The notes: generated from the sequence alone by a model not told the origin. A DNA stretch of 53,250 bases from Clostridium cibarium (GCF_014836335.1 NZ_JACSRA010000031.1:1-53250), one strand, 5' to 3'. Counted from the stretch's first letter, positions 17,217 through 26,235 are shown. Numbers and translations: made by a program.

Positions 17217-18107
17217 TTATCTATCACCTCCACAAACTCCACAACCACCATGATGAGTATCTCCTTCTTTTTCTTTTAAGATTGCTCGTCCTTCTTCTGT
17301 TTTATACATAGCTTGTCTTCTCATAGCTTCATCAAAATTTACTAAATGCCCATCAAATTCCGGTCCATCTACACAAGCAAATCTGATTTTTCCTCCCACA
17401 GATACTCTACAAGCTCCGCACATACCTGTTCCATCTACCATAATTGGATTTAAGCTAACTACAGTAGGTATATTTAATTCTTTAGTTAATAAAGTAACAA
17501 ACTTCATCATTATCATAGGCCCAATTGCTATTACTAAGTCATATCTTTTTCCGTCTTTATTTACTAAATCTTTCAACTTGTCTGTAACTAATCCTTTGTA
17601 TCCTGATGATCCATCATCAGTTGCTAAATAATAATTTCCTGCAACCTCTTTCATCTCTTTTTCTAAAATTACAATATCTTTGTTTCTTGCACCAACTATA
17701 ACATCTGCCTTTATCCCTTTTGAAAATAACCATTTAACTTGAGGATAAACAGGGGCTGTACCTACTCCCCCTGCCACAAATATTATTTTTTTATTTTTAA
17801 GTTCTTCTAATTCTTTATCCATTAGTTCAGAAGGTTTTCCTAAAGGTCCAACAAAATCTTGAAAATATTCTCCAACCTCATATTCAGCCATCTCTTTAGT
17901 TGATTCTCCTATAACTTGAAATACAATAGTTACTATACCTTTCTCCTTATCATAATCGCATATAGTTAATGGAATACGTTCTCCTTCTTCATCCATCTTT
18001 ACAATTATGAATTGCCCAGGTTTAGCCGATCTTGCAACCCTTGGAGCTTCAACATCCATCAAATAAGTATTTTCATTAAGCTTTTCTTTTTTAACTATCT
18101 TATACAT
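17217..18107 (-). CDS. nfnA: NfnA: small subunit of NADH-dependent ferredoxin:NADP+ transhydrogenase
   Basis: A 296-residue ferredoxin-NADP reductase-like protein. The FAD domain has RxxPLTICDYD near residue 50. A nucleotide domain (VAGGVGTAPVYPQ near 112) follows, and then a C-terminal cysteine cluster (CGACRVSVGGKIRFAC) for a [2Fe-2S] centre. The tail GGCGVCGG holds two more cysteines. Its stop is directly followed by the ATG of nfnB, so the two are coupled. Alternative names are sulfide dehydrogenase subunit alpha or a dihydroorotate-dehydrogenase electron-transfer-like subunit. The pairing with NfnB and the host context support Nfn. Confidence 0.88.
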   Translation of the reverse strand: MYKIVKKEKLNENTYLMDVEAPRVARSAKPGQFIIVKMDEEGERIPLTICDYDKEKGIVTIVFQVIGESTKEMAEYEVGEYFQDFVGPLGKPSELMDKELEELKNKKIIFVAGGVGTAPVYPQVKWLFSKGIKADVIVGARNKDIVILEKEMKEVAGNYYLATDDGSSGYKGLVTDKLKDLVNKDGKRYDLVIAIGPMIMMKFVTLLTKELNIPTVVSLNPIMVDGTGMCGACRVSVGGKIRFACVDGPEFDGHLVNFDEAMRRQAMYKTEEGRAILKEKEGDTHHGGCGVCGGDR

Positions 18108-18245
18108 ATTTTCGCCTCCACGAATACATATTTAGTTCTTTATAGCTATTATACATTAATTTCCAACAATTATTCAACTATTTTTAACTAATTTGGTTGT
18201 TTATATATATTATGGTTTTTATTTGAATTCAATTTTTCGAAAGAT

Positions 18246-18277
18246 AAAAGTCATAATCGCTTACACAATTATGACTT
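18246..18277 (-). terminator. Terminator after the alcohol dehydrogenase gene
   Basis: Perfect 11-base arms (AAAGTCATAAT and its complement) enclose a ten-base loop. The minus strand is T-rich after the stem. Confidence 0.7.
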
Positions 18278-18294
18278 TATTCATCATTTATAAT

Positions 18295-19461
18295 CTAAAA
18301 ATCTACTTTTGTTCCATCATAGGCACATCGGAATATTTTTTTCATCTCATCTTTGTTTATTTTTCTTGGATTTGAACCAGTACATGCATCTGCTATAGCT
18401 CTCTCTGCAATCAAATCAATACTTGAATCAAATTTTTCCTTATCTATACCGTATTCTTTTAATGTTTGTGGTATTCCCATCTTCTTATTAAATTCATCTA
18501 TCATATTTATTAATGAATCTACTAATTCTTCTTCAGTATTTCCAGCTAGTCCAATCTTTTTAGCTATTTCTGCATACCTACTTAAAGATTCTTTCTTGTT
18601 AAATTCAATTACATATGGCAAATAAATAGCATTTGCACATCCATGAGGAATATGGAATACCGCACCTGTCTTATGAGCCATACTATGACAAATTCCGAGT
18701 AGTGCATTAGAAAATGCCATTCCTGCCATACATTGAGCATAATGCATTTGTTCTCTGCCTACATTATCACCATCATAAGATTTAGCTAAATATTCTTTAA
18801 CCATCTCAATAGCTTTTAGAGCTAATGGATCAGTAAATGGTGAATGTAATGTTGCAACATATGCTTCTATAGCATGAGTTAAAGCATCCATTCCTGTATG
18901 TGCTGTTAATCTTGGTGGCATTGTCTCAGCTAGTTCTGAGTCAACTATAGCCATATCAGGAGTTATATTAAAATCAGCTAATGGATATTTAATCTCTGTC
19001 TTATAATCTGTTATTACTGAAAATGCTGTTACTTCTGTAGCTGTTCCACTAGTTGATGGTATAGCTAAAAACTTAGCCTTACTTCTAAGTTCTGGTATTG
19101 TAAAAGGATCCTTTATATCATCAAAGGATAGTTTCGGATGTTCATAAAATACCCACATAGCCTTTGCTGCATCAATTGGAGATCCGCCACCCATTGCTAT
19201 AATCCAATCTGGATTAAAGTCTCTCATAACTTCAGCACCTCTTAGCACTGTTTCTACGGATGGATCTGGCTCAACACCTTCAATAAGTTTTACTTCAATT
19301 CCTGCTGCTTTTAAATAATCCAGAGCTTTATCAACGAATCCAAACTTTCTCATTGATCCTCCTCCAAGAACAAGGACAGCTCTTTCTCCTTTTATAGATT
19401 TTAATTGTTCCATGGAACCTTTTCCATAATAAATGTCTCTTGGTAATGTAAATCTCATCAT
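18295..19461 (-). CDS. Iron-containing alcohol dehydrogenase (butanol dehydrogenase-like)
   Basis: A 388-residue group III alcohol dehydrogenase, probably reducing butyraldehyde or acetaldehyde with NAD(P)H. The nucleotide-binding part has GGGSPIDAAKAMWVF and PSTSGTATEVTAFSVI. The metal site is formed by D and H residues in GMDALTHAIEAY (near 200) and by HSMAHKTGAVFHIPHG (near 265-280). The start RFTLPRDIYYGKGS is that of the clostridial NADPH-butanol dehydrogenase branch. An ATG pair follows GGAGG. It lies between hbd and nfnA with its own terminator. No Rex site was recognised before it. Substrate and cofactor choice cannot be read from the sequence. Confidence 0.88.
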   Translation of the reverse strand: MMRFTLPRDIYYGKGSMEQLKSIKGERAVLVLGGGSMRKFGFVDKALDYLKAAGIEVKLIEGVEPDPSVETVLRGAEVMRDFNPDWIIAMGGGSPIDAAKAMWVFYEHPKLSFDDIKDPFTIPELRSKAKFLAIPSTSGTATEVTAFSVITDYKTEIKYPLADFNITPDMAIVDSELAETMPPRLTAHTGMDALTHAIEAYVATLHSPFTDPLALKAIEMVKEYLAKSYDGDNVGREQMHYAQCMAGMAFSNALLGICHSMAHKTGAVFHIPHGCANAIYLPYVIEFNKKESLSRYAEIAKKIGLAGNTEEELVDSLINMIDEFNKKMGIPQTLKEYGIDKEKFDSSIDLIAERAIADACTGSNPRKINKDEMKKIFRCAYDGTKVDF

Positions 19462-19600
19462 TCTTCTAAAACCTCCATAACTTAATACTTATATTTTACC
19501 ATTTTGTAGTATATTTGTAAATGTACGGTCAATATCCATTTTCTAATTTTATTGCATAATAAAACAAATTTAAATGGATTAATTTAGCTCAATTTATTGC

Positions 19601-19632
19601 AAAAAAAGAGCTATCTCTTTTGAGATAACTCT
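19601..19632 (-). terminator. Terminator of the crt-hbd operon
   Basis: An 11-base stem with one mismatch (GAGATAACTCT and AGAGCTATCTC) and a four-base loop is followed by seven T on the minus strand, just after the hbd stop. Confidence 0.88.
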
Positions 19633-19640
19633 TAAAATTA

Positions 19641-20489
19641 CTATCTAGAATAATCGTAGAATCCTTTTCCAGTCTTTCTACCTAACCATCCTGCTCTTAC
19701 ATACTTTCTAAGTAAGCTATGAGCTCTATACTTAGAATCTCCTGTTTCATTGTATAAAACGTCCATAATAGCTAGAACGATATCTAATCCAACTAAATCT
19801 CCTAATGCTAAAGGTCCCATTGGGTGGTTAGCACCATATTTCATAGCTGTATCTATATCTTCAACTGAAGCAATACCTTCAGCATAAATTCCTATAGCTT
19901 CGTTTATCATAGGAATAAGAATTCTGTTAACTACAAATCCTGGAGCTTCTGCAACTTCTACAGGTTCTTTTCCAATTGCTAATGATAATTCCTTAACTGC
20001 ATCAAAAGTTTCTTGTGATGTAGCTATTCCTTTTATGATTTCAACTAACTTCATTACTGGAGCTGGGTTAAAGAAGTGCATTCCTATAACCTTGTCTGGT
20101 CTCTTAGTAGCTGAAGCAACTTCTGTTATTGATAAAGAAGAAGTATTTGAAGCTAATATAGTTGATTCTTGACAGATTTCATCTAATTCAGCAAATATTT
20201 CTTTCTTAATCTTCATGTTTTCAACAGCAGCTTCTACAACTAAATCACAGTCAGCAGCTAACTTCATGTCAGTTGTTCCTGAAATTCTAGAAAGCACTGC
20301 TTCTCTATCTTCTTCAGTCATCTTTCCTTTAGCTACTTGCTTTTCTAATCCCTTAGCTATTCCAGCTATCCCTCTTTGTACGAATTCATCTTTAATATCT
20401 CTTACGATTACTTCACAACCCTTTTGTGCGAATGCTTGAACTATTCCAGCACCCATTGTTCCTGCACCAAGTACGAAAACCTTTTTCAT
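19641..20489 (-). CDS. hbd: 3-Hydroxybutyryl-CoA dehydrogenase
   Basis: Reduces acetoacetyl-CoA to 3-hydroxybutyryl-CoA with NAD(P)H. The 282-residue length is usual. The Rossmann motif GAGTMGAGIVQAFAQKG is at residues 7-23. Active-site residues lie in ASNTSSLSITE and MHFFNPAPVMKLVEI (His near 138). The C-terminal domain has NHPMGPLALGDLVGLD. GGAGGAATAA precedes the ATG. It is the last gene of crt-bcd-etfB-etfA-hbd. A 155-base gap with a hairpin separates it from etfA. Confidence 0.97.
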   Translation of the reverse strand: MKKVFVLGAGTMGAGIVQAFAQKGCEVIVRDIKDEFVQRGIAGIAKGLEKQVAKGKMTEEDREAVLSRISGTTDMKLAADCDLVVEAAVENMKIKKEIFAELDEICQESTILASNTSSLSITEVASATKRPDKVIGMHFFNPAPVMKLVEIIKGIATSQETFDAVKELSLAIGKEPVEVAEAPGFVVNRILIPMINEAIGIYAEGIASVEDIDTAMKYGANHPMGPLALGDLVGLDIVLAIMDVLYNETGDSKYRAHSLLRKYVRAGWLGRKTGKGFYDYSR

Positions 20490-20519
20490 AGATTATTCCT
20501 CCTAATCAATTCACAACTT

Positions 20520-20560
20520 ACAATGCACAATTAATAAAATTATTACTCAATGTGCATTGT
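20520..20560. repeat. Inverted repeat in the etfA-hbd gap
   Basis: Perfect ten-base arms ACAATGCACA and TGTGCATTGT enclose a 21-base AT-rich loop. It lies inside an operon and has no T run, so it is more likely an mRNA processing or stability stem, or a dispersed intergenic repeat, than a terminator. Confidence 0.5.
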
Positions 20561-20644
20561 CTATTGTGTATATTATTTAAATTTTAACCTTATTATTTTT
20601 CACTAAATCAAACTACCTAATTCAAAAGTTATAATAACTGCAAA

Positions 20645-21652
20645 TTATTCTGCACTCTTAACCTCTTTAAATTGAGCTATTAATTCTGGTACTACCTTTA
20701 CAAGATCTCCAACTATTGCATAATCTGCAACCTTCATTATTGGAGCTGATTCATCCTTATTAACTGCTATAATAAGTTCTGAATCTTGCATACCAGCAAC
20801 GTGTTGTATAGCTCCTGAAATACCACAAGCTATATATATTTTAGGTTTTACAGTCTTACCAGTTTGACCAACTTGATAAGCTCCATCAATCCATCCATTT
20901 TCAACAGCAGCTCTTGATCCTGCTACAGTTCCTTCTAGAACTTTTGCTAATTCTTCAAGTAGTGCGAAGTTTTCTTTATTTTGAACCCCTCTACCACCTG
21001 CTACTATAAATTCAGCTTCAGCTATATCAATGATATCTTTTTTAGACTTAATAGTTTCTAAAACTTTAGTTCTAAGATCACTATCAGTTAACTTAACTTC
21101 AACTTTTTCTATCTTACAGTTTGATGCGTCAGTCTTAACTGTTGCAAAAACACCTGGTCTTACTGTAGCCATTTGTGGTCTATGTTCTGGACAAGCAATT
21201 GTTGCCATTAAGTTACCACCAAATGCTGGTCTTGTAGCTAAAAGATCACCATTTTCAACTTCAACATCGATTGATGTACAGTCAGCTGTTAATCCTGTAG
21301 ATAATCTAGCAGCTATTCTTGGACCTAAATCTCTTCCGATGAAAGTAGCTCCTACAAATAATATTCCTGGCTTTCTTTCTGTAGCTAAGTCACAAATTAC
21401 CTTTGTGTAAGCATCTGTTGTATAGTGTTCTAAATCTTTATGATCTGCAACTAAAACTTCATCAGCTCCGTGTTCTGCTAAAGTCTTAGATAATCCTTCT
21501 ATGTTATTTCCAAGTAATAAAGCTGTTAACTTTACTCCTAATTTATCAGCAACTCTTCTACCTTCACCAAGTAGTTCTAAAGATACTTTTTGTAATTCGC
21601 CTTCTCTTTGTTCAGCAAAGACCCAAACGCCTTTGTAATCTGCTATATTCAT
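20645..21652 (-). CDS. etfA: Electron-transfer flavoprotein, alpha subunit
   Basis: A 335-residue protein that binds FAD with EtfB and passes electrons to butyryl-CoA dehydrogenase. The N-terminal domain (about 1-190) is followed by the conserved FAD domain with GRGVQNKENF, GSRAAVENGWIDGAYQVGQTGKTV (shown in two parts: GSRAAVENGW and VGQTGKTVKPKIYIACGISG), and AIVGDLVKVVPEL. In clostridia this EtfAB works with Bcd as an electron-bifurcating complex that also reduces ferredoxin. The gene lies 22 bases after etfB in the operon. Confidence 0.96.
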   Translation of the reverse strand: MNIADYKGVWVFAEQREGELQKVSLELLGEGRRVADKLGVKLTALLLGNNIEGLSKTLAEHGADEVLVADHKDLEHYTTDAYTKVICDLATERKPGILFVGATFIGRDLGPRIAARLSTGLTADCTSIDVEVENGDLLATRPAFGGNLMATIACPEHRPQMATVRPGVFATVKTDASNCKIEKVEVKLTDSDLRTKVLETIKSKKDIIDIAEAEFIVAGGRGVQNKENFALLEELAKVLEGTVAGSRAAVENGWIDGAYQVGQTGKTVKPKIYIACGISGAIQHVAGMQDSELIIAVNKDESAPIMKVADYAIVGDLVKVVPELIAQFKEVKSAE

Positions 21653-21674
21653 AATAAATTACCCTCCTATTATC

Positions 21675-22454
21675 CTAGATGTAGTGTTTTTCTTTTAATT
21701 TTCCTACAACATAATATGCTGCGTTTTTAGGTGATTCTTTAACTAATTCTCCTGATCCCTTAACTTCCTTAGTCATTGACTTCTTAACCTTTGTAGGTGA
21801 ACCCTTAAGTCCTAGTTCAGCCTTATCTACATCTATGTCATCTGCTGACATAACCTTAATTTGGTCATCATTAGTTGCAAATATATTAGCAACATGCATG
21901 TATCTTGGTGCATTTAATTCTTCTATTGCAGTTAATAGACATGGAGTCTTAACTTCAACTACTTGGTATCCATCTTCTAAAGCTCTGTTTACTATTAAGC
22001 TATCGCCTTCAACCTTAACATCTTGAACATAAGTTACTTGAGGAATTCCTAAGTGTTCAGCTATTTCTGGTCCAACTTGTGCAGTATCTCCATCAATTGC
22101 TTGTCTTCCAGCAAGTACTACATCATAATCTAATTTTGCTATAACTCCTGCTAAAGACTTAGATGTTGCTAATGTATCAGCTCCACCAAGACATCTATCA
22201 GTTAATAATATAGCTTCATCAGCTCCCATACATAAAGCTTCTCTTAAAGTTGCTTTAGCCATTGGAAGACCCATGCTTACAACTGTTACTGTTCCGCCAT
22301 GAATTTCTTTTAATTGAAGTGCAGCTTCTAAAGCGTGTTTATCTTCTGGATTCATTATTGATGGAACACCATCTCTAATTAATGTTCCTTTTACAGGATC
22401 TATTTTTACTGCTGTAGTATCTGGAACTTGTTTTACACAAACTACTATTTTCAT
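21675..22454 (-). CDS. etfB: Electron-transfer flavoprotein, beta subunit
   Basis: A 259-residue protein starting MKIVVCVKQVPDT. It has the ETF-beta signature region (AGRQAIDGDTAQVGP near 115; LLTAIEELNAPRYM near 186). It carries the second flavin or nucleotide site of EtfAB; in bifurcating enzymes this is the FAD that takes electrons from NADH. It lies 13 bases after bcd and 22 before etfA, so stoichiometric expression is expected. Confidence 0.96.
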   Translation of the reverse strand: MKIVVCVKQVPDTTAVKIDPVKGTLIRDGVPSIMNPEDKHALEAALQLKEIHGGTVTVVSMGLPMAKATLREALCMGADEAILLTDRCLGGADTLATSKSLAGVIAKLDYDVVLAGRQAIDGDTAQVGPEIAEHLGIPQVTYVQDVKVEGDSLIVNRALEDGYQVVEVKTPCLLTAIEELNAPRYMHVANIFATNDDQIKVMSADDIDVDKAELGLKGSPTKVKKSMTKEVKGSGELVKESPKNAAYYVVGKLKEKHYI

Positions 22455-22467
22455 TCTAAAAGTCCTC

Positions 22468-23607
22468 CTATCTTAATATGCTTCCTGCAATAACCATCTT
22501 TTGAACTTCTGAAGTTCCTTCATAGATTTCAGTTATCTTAGCATCTCTCATCATTCTTTCAACTGGATATTCTTTAGTGTAACCATATCCACCAAAGATT
22601 TGAACAGCCTTAGTTGTAACTTCCATTGCAACATCTGCAGCTAATAATTTAGCTCTTGCAGCATCTACTGAATATGGTTCTCCAGCTTGCTTCTTGCATG
22701 CTGCTTTGTATACTAAATGCTTAGCAGCTTCTATCTTAACGTCCATTTCAGCTATATACCATTGTAATCCTTGGAATGCTGATAATGGTCTACCAAATTG
22801 TTTTCTTTCTTTCATGTAATTAACAGCTTCTTCAAAAGCTCCTTCTGCAATACCTAAAGCTTGAGCAGCTATACCAATTCTTCCTCCATCAAGAGTCTTC
22901 ATTGCTATACCAAATCCCTTACCTTCTTTACCTATTAGGTTTTCCTTTGGTACTACACAGTTCTCCATAACTAACTCAGTAGTTGAAGATGCTCTAATTC
23001 CCATCTTGTTTTCAAGCTTTCCTACTGAGAATCCTGGGAATGATTTTTCTACTATAAATGCAGATATTCCTCTAGTTCCTTGGCTCTTATCTGTCATAGC
23101 AAATATTATGAAAGTTTCAGCAACTCCACCATTTGTTATGAATATCTTTGAACCATTTAATATATAGTTATCTCCATCAAGTACTGCAGTTGTTTGTTGT
23201 CCTGCTGCATCTGTACCTGCTCCTGGTTCAGTTAATCCAAAAGCACCAACTTTCTTACCAGTGCAAAGATCAGCTAAATATTTTTCTTTTTGTGCTGGTG
23301 TACCATTTTCATTGATTACTGAAGCACATAAAGATGTATGAGCTGATAAAATAACTCCTGTAGTAGCGCAAACTTTTGATAATTCTTCTACAGCTATAAT
23401 GTAAGAAAGAACATCTCCACCTGCTCCACCAAATTCTTTAGCAAATGGAATACCCATCATTCCAAGCTTGCCCATCTTTTCCACGTTTTCCATTGGGAAT
23501 CTTTCAGTTTCATCGATTTCAGCAGCAATTGGTTTAACTTCATTTACTGCAAATTCTCTAACCATTTGTTGTACTAATTCTTGTTCTCTAGTTAATTGGA
23601 AATTCAT
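22468..23607 (-). CDS. bcd: Butyryl-CoA dehydrogenase
   Basis: Reduces crotonyl-CoA to butyryl-CoA, with EtfAB as electron donor. The 379-residue acyl-CoA dehydrogenase has the FAD region AFGLTEPGAGTDAAG and SKIFITNGG, and the C-terminal motif QIFGGYGYTKEYPVER. The catalytic Glu is in ITEIYEGTSEVQ near 363. The N-terminus MNFQLTREQELVQQM is typical of clostridial Bcd. It lies between crt and etfB in the operon. Confidence 0.97.
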   Translation of the reverse strand: MNFQLTREQELVQQMVREFAVNEVKPIAAEIDETERFPMENVEKMGKLGMMGIPFAKEFGGAGGDVLSYIIAVEELSKVCATTGVILSAHTSLCASVINENGTPAQKEKYLADLCTGKKVGAFGLTEPGAGTDAAGQQTTAVLDGDNYILNGSKIFITNGGVAETFIIFAMTDKSQGTRGISAFIVEKSFPGFSVGKLENKMGIRASSTTELVMENCVVPKENLIGKEGKGFGIAMKTLDGGRIGIAAQALGIAEGAFEEAVNYMKERKQFGRPLSAFQGLQWYIAEMDVKIEAAKHLVYKAACKKQAGEPYSVDAARAKLLAADVAMEVTTKAVQIFGGYGYTKEYPVERMMRDAKITEIYEGTSEVQKMVIAGSILR

Positions 23608-23641
23608 TTAAATTACCCTCCTTAATATATCAAAAACAATT

Positions 23642-24424
23642 TTATTTGTTTTGGAAGTTTTTATCTCTTCTCTCTATAAATGCAGCCATTCCTTCTTTTT
23701 GATCTTCTGTGCTAAAACACTTTCCAAAATCTTCTGCTTCTATTTGAACTGCTTTGTCTATAGATACTTGCATTCCTCTATTTATTGCATCTTTGCATAA
23801 CTTAACTGCTATTGGAGCATTAGCAATAATCTTTGCTGCCATAGTTCTTGCTTCTTCCATTAAGTTTTCTAAAGCAACTACTTTATTAACTAATCCTATT
23901 CTTGAAGCTTCATCAGCCTTAATCATATCGCAAGTATAAATTAATTCTTTAGCTTTACCCATTCCAACTATTCTTGCAAGTCTTTGAGTTCCACCAAAAC
24001 CTGGAGTTATACCAAGTCCAGCTTCCGGTTGTGCAAATTTAGCCTTTTCTGAAGCTATTCTAATATCACATGACATAGCAAGTTCACAACCGCCACCTAA
24101 TGCAAATCCTGAGATAGCAGCTATAACTGGCTTATCTAAATTTTCTAATCTTAAGAATACATTATTTCCTAATGTACCAAATTCTTTTCCTTGTTGTTCA
24201 TTTAAATCTTTCATCTCTGCAATATCAGCACCAGCTACAAAAGATTTTTCTCCTGCACCTGTTAAAATAACTGCATAGATGTTGTTATCTTTTTCTAAAT
24301 CATCAATTACAGTGTCAAGGTCCTTTAAAGTTTCTGAATTTAAAGCGTTTAATGCCTTTGGTCTATTGATAGTTACAATAGCTAAATGGTTTTCTTTTTC
24401 AAGAATTACATTCTTTAATTCCAT
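23642..24424 (-). CDS. crt: Crotonase (3-hydroxybutyryl-CoA dehydratase)
   Basis: Dehydrates 3-hydroxybutyryl-CoA to crotonyl-CoA. The 260-residue enoyl-CoA hydratase has the oxyanion-hole segments SFVAGADIAEMKD and GFALGGGCELAMSCDIR. The two catalytic Glu lie in GGGCELAM and AQPEAGLGITPGFGGTQ. It is the first gene of the butyryl-CoA operon; AAGGAGG lies ten bases before the ATG. A Rex operator sits about 100 bp upstream. The thiolase gene is not in the cluster. Confidence 0.97.
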   Translation of the reverse strand: MELKNVILEKENHLAIVTINRPKALNALNSETLKDLDTVIDDLEKDNNIYAVILTGAGEKSFVAGADIAEMKDLNEQQGKEFGTLGNNVFLRLENLDKPVIAAISGFALGGGCELAMSCDIRIASEKAKFAQPEAGLGITPGFGGTQRLARIVGMGKAKELIYTCDMIKADEASRIGLVNKVVALENLMEEARTMAAKIIANAPIAVKLCKDAINRGMQVSIDKAVQIEAEDFGKCFSTEDQKEGMAAFIERRDKNFQNK

Positions 24425-24526
24425 GCCTTTTTGCCTCCTTAAATACTTTAATAATTAATTTCAAATATCTTATTACACCTTAAAGTACCAAGATACTTGC
24501 TTTTATTACTTACTTTTCTTGCTTAT

Positions 24527-24544
24527 TTGTTAATATTATAACAA
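24527..24544. promoter_or_regulatory. Rex operator upstream of crt
   Basis: TTGTTAATATTATAACAA matches the Rex consensus TTGTTAA-N4-TTAACAA at all but one position. It overlaps a TATAAT on the minus strand, the likely -10 of the crt operon. Rex bound at low NADH would block the promoter. The rex gene lies next door. Confidence 0.85.
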
Positions 24545-24552
24545 TCTATAGC

Positions 24553-24583
24553 AAAAAAATAATCGAAGTTTTTCAACTTCAAT
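24553..24583 (-). terminator. rex terminator
   Basis: Nine-base arms (ATTGAAGTT and AACTTCGAT) with a four-base loop, followed by TA and a seven-T run on the minus strand. It separates rex from the crt promoter. Confidence 0.8.
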
Positions 24584-24670
24584 TATAATTATAATACTTT
24601 GTTAAATTTTTTGCAATATATAAAATGTGATTTTGTGCTAATTTTAATAAGGTTTTACATGGTCCTTTTT

Positions 24671-25315
24671 CTACTGTTCCATTTCTTCTTTACTGTGTAA
24701 TAAATATATTAACGTCAACATGCTTTCACTTAAATGAACATTTTCAACAGTAACACCTTCTGGTACATTCAAATCCACTGGAGCGAAGTTCCAAACACCC
24801 TTTACGCCGCCTTCAACTAGTACATCACATACCCTTTGAGCATTAATTCTAGGTACACATATTATTCCTATATCTATACTGTTCTCTTTCAAATGTTCCT
24901 TCAATGTATCTATTTCTCTAATTTCAATATCTTGAATTTTCATACCAACAAGCTTAGGATTTGCATCAAATATTCCTGTTAATTGAAATCCTAATTTATG
25001 AAAACCAGTATAATTTGCTATAGCTTGCCCTATATTTCCTGCACCGATTATAATAGTTTTATACTCTTTATCTAATCCAAGAATACTTCTAATTTGGTTA
25101 AATAATTCTCTAACATTATATCCATAGCCTTGTTGGCCAAAATCTCCAAAACAATTCAAATCTTGCCTTATCTGTGATGCTGTAAACCCTATTTTTTCAC
25201 CTAATTCCTTTGATGATATTCTATCTACATCATTATCCATTAATTCTTTTAAATATCTATGATACTTAGGTAATCTCTTAATCACAGCCATAGAAATATT
25301 TTTTTTCTTTTCCAT
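24671..25315 (-). CDS. rex: Redox-sensing transcriptional repressor Rex
   Basis: A 214-residue repressor that leaves DNA when NADH is high. The N-terminal winged helix has RLPKYHRYLKELM and KIGFTASQIRQDLNCFGDFG (split: GEKIGFTASQIRQDL). The Rossmann domain has GAGNIGQAIANY near 92, and the C-terminal swapped helix follows. A GGAG site lies before ATG at 25315. It lies immediately upstream of the crt operon, whose promoter carries a Rex site. It should therefore link butyrate synthesis to NADH excess. Confidence 0.97.
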   Translation of the reverse strand: MEKKKNISMAVIKRLPKYHRYLKELMDNDVDRISSKELGEKIGFTASQIRQDLNCFGDFGQQGYGYNVRELFNQIRSILGLDKEYKTIIIGAGNIGQAIANYTGFHKLGFQLTGIFDANPKLVGMKIQDIEIREIDTLKEHLKENSIDIGIICVPRINAQRVCDVLVEGGVKGVWNFAPVDLNVPEGVTVENVHLSESMLTLIYLLHSKEEMEQ

Positions 25316-25469
25316 ACTGTTTCTCCTCTTTTTTCTAATTATATTTTAACAATCTTTAAACATTTTATATAAACACTAAAACAACTTTTTCCTCATACTA
25401 TATTAACATAAAATCAGCTTACTTATCTATTATTTTCTTTATATATATATATAAGTTATTATATATCAG

Positions 25470-26042
25470 TTATTTAAATAAATGCTCTAATAATATTTTT
25501 ACTCCGATAAGTATTAGTATAATGCCTCCAAGCACTTCTGCTCTAGTCCTAAATATATCTCCTATTATCTTTCCTAAATAAACTGCAACTATACATAACA
25601 CAAATGTTATAGCAGCAATAATAATTATGGCTGATAATATATTAACATTTAAAAATGCAAAACTAATACCAACTGCTAAAGCATCTATACTAGTTGCAAT
25701 AGCCAAAATTAAAAATCTTTTATTGGTATAATCTCTACTATCCCCAGTATTCTCCTCTTCATCTCCGCCCCTTAAGGCTTCTATAAGCATTTTCCCACCA
25801 ATAACTGATAGTAATATAAACGCTATCCAATGATCTACCTTTTCAATATATTCAGAAAACTTTATTCCCATTGCCCATCCTAATAAAGGCATTAATCCTT
25901 GAAAGATTCCAAAAAAAAGTCCTGACTTTAATGCTATTTTCCTTTTTTCATTATTACTAGTATTAATTCCAGCTGTTATTGATACTGCAAAAGCATCCAT
26001 TGACAAGCCTATTCCAATCAATATTATAGATATTAAGCTCAT
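25470..26042 (-). CDS. mntP: Manganese efflux pump MntP
   Basis: A 190-residue membrane protein with six helices arranged as two three-helix repeats. Each repeat has an acidic signature: GLSMDAFAVSITAG in the first and ATSIDALAVGISFA in the second. These Asp residues form the Mn2+ path in the MntP family. The start at 26042 has GGAGG seven bases upstream. The longer frame begins at a TTG inside that site. A yybP-ykoY-type Mn2+ riboswitch lies directly upstream, which fits this function. Confidence 0.93.
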   Translation of the reverse strand: MSLISIILIGIGLSMDAFAVSITAGINTSNNEKRKIALKSGLFFGIFQGLMPLLGWAMGIKFSEYIEKVDHWIAFILLSVIGGKMLIEALRGGDEEENTGDSRDYTNKRFLILAIATSIDALAVGISFAFLNVNILSAIIIIAAITFVLCIVAVYLGKIIGDIFRTRAEVLGGIILILIGVKILLEHLFK

Positions 26043-26090
26043 TTTAGCTACCTCCAATAATTATAAAAATAATTTTATTTAAACTCTAAA

Positions 26091-26141
26091 TAAAAAAGAG
26101 GCTTATGTATAACGCAACCCTAACCGTTATACATAAGTCTC
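26091..26141 (-). terminator. Riboswitch-controlled terminator before mntP
   Basis: A 17-base stem with one wobble (GAGACTTATGTATAACG and its partner) and a ten-base loop is followed by six T on the minus strand. Its left arm overlaps the end of the aptamer, so Mn2+ binding would prevent it forming (ON switch). Confidence 0.85.
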
Positions 26142-26235
26142 ACAATTCAGTACAAAGCCATTTAACTATTCACAAGTATCTTGGCTTTAGGGCAGAAAAA
26201 AATCATTCTGCCTGCTACTCCCTCATGCCTGAAAG
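26132..26235 (-). promoter_or_regulatory. yybP-ykoY (Mn2+) riboswitch
   Basis: The minus strand shows GAGGGAGTAGCAGG at the start of the element. A hairpin GGCAGAATG/TCTGCC, an internal stem AGCCAAGATA...ATGGCTT, and a closing GTGAGACTT then follow. The GGGAGTAG and GAGAC blocks are hallmarks of this class. It lies before mntP, a known target. The assignment rests on motif order from memory. The rest of the gap, 26236-26544, shows nothing I can name. Confidence 0.78.

Noticed and set aside
19462..19600. Possible Rex site before the alcohol dehydrogenase gene
   Set aside because: The TTGT/ACAA-like pieces here do not have the right spacing or symmetry.
25316..25469. Possible Rex autoregulatory site before rex
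   Set aside because: Only a half-site (TTTAACAA) is present.
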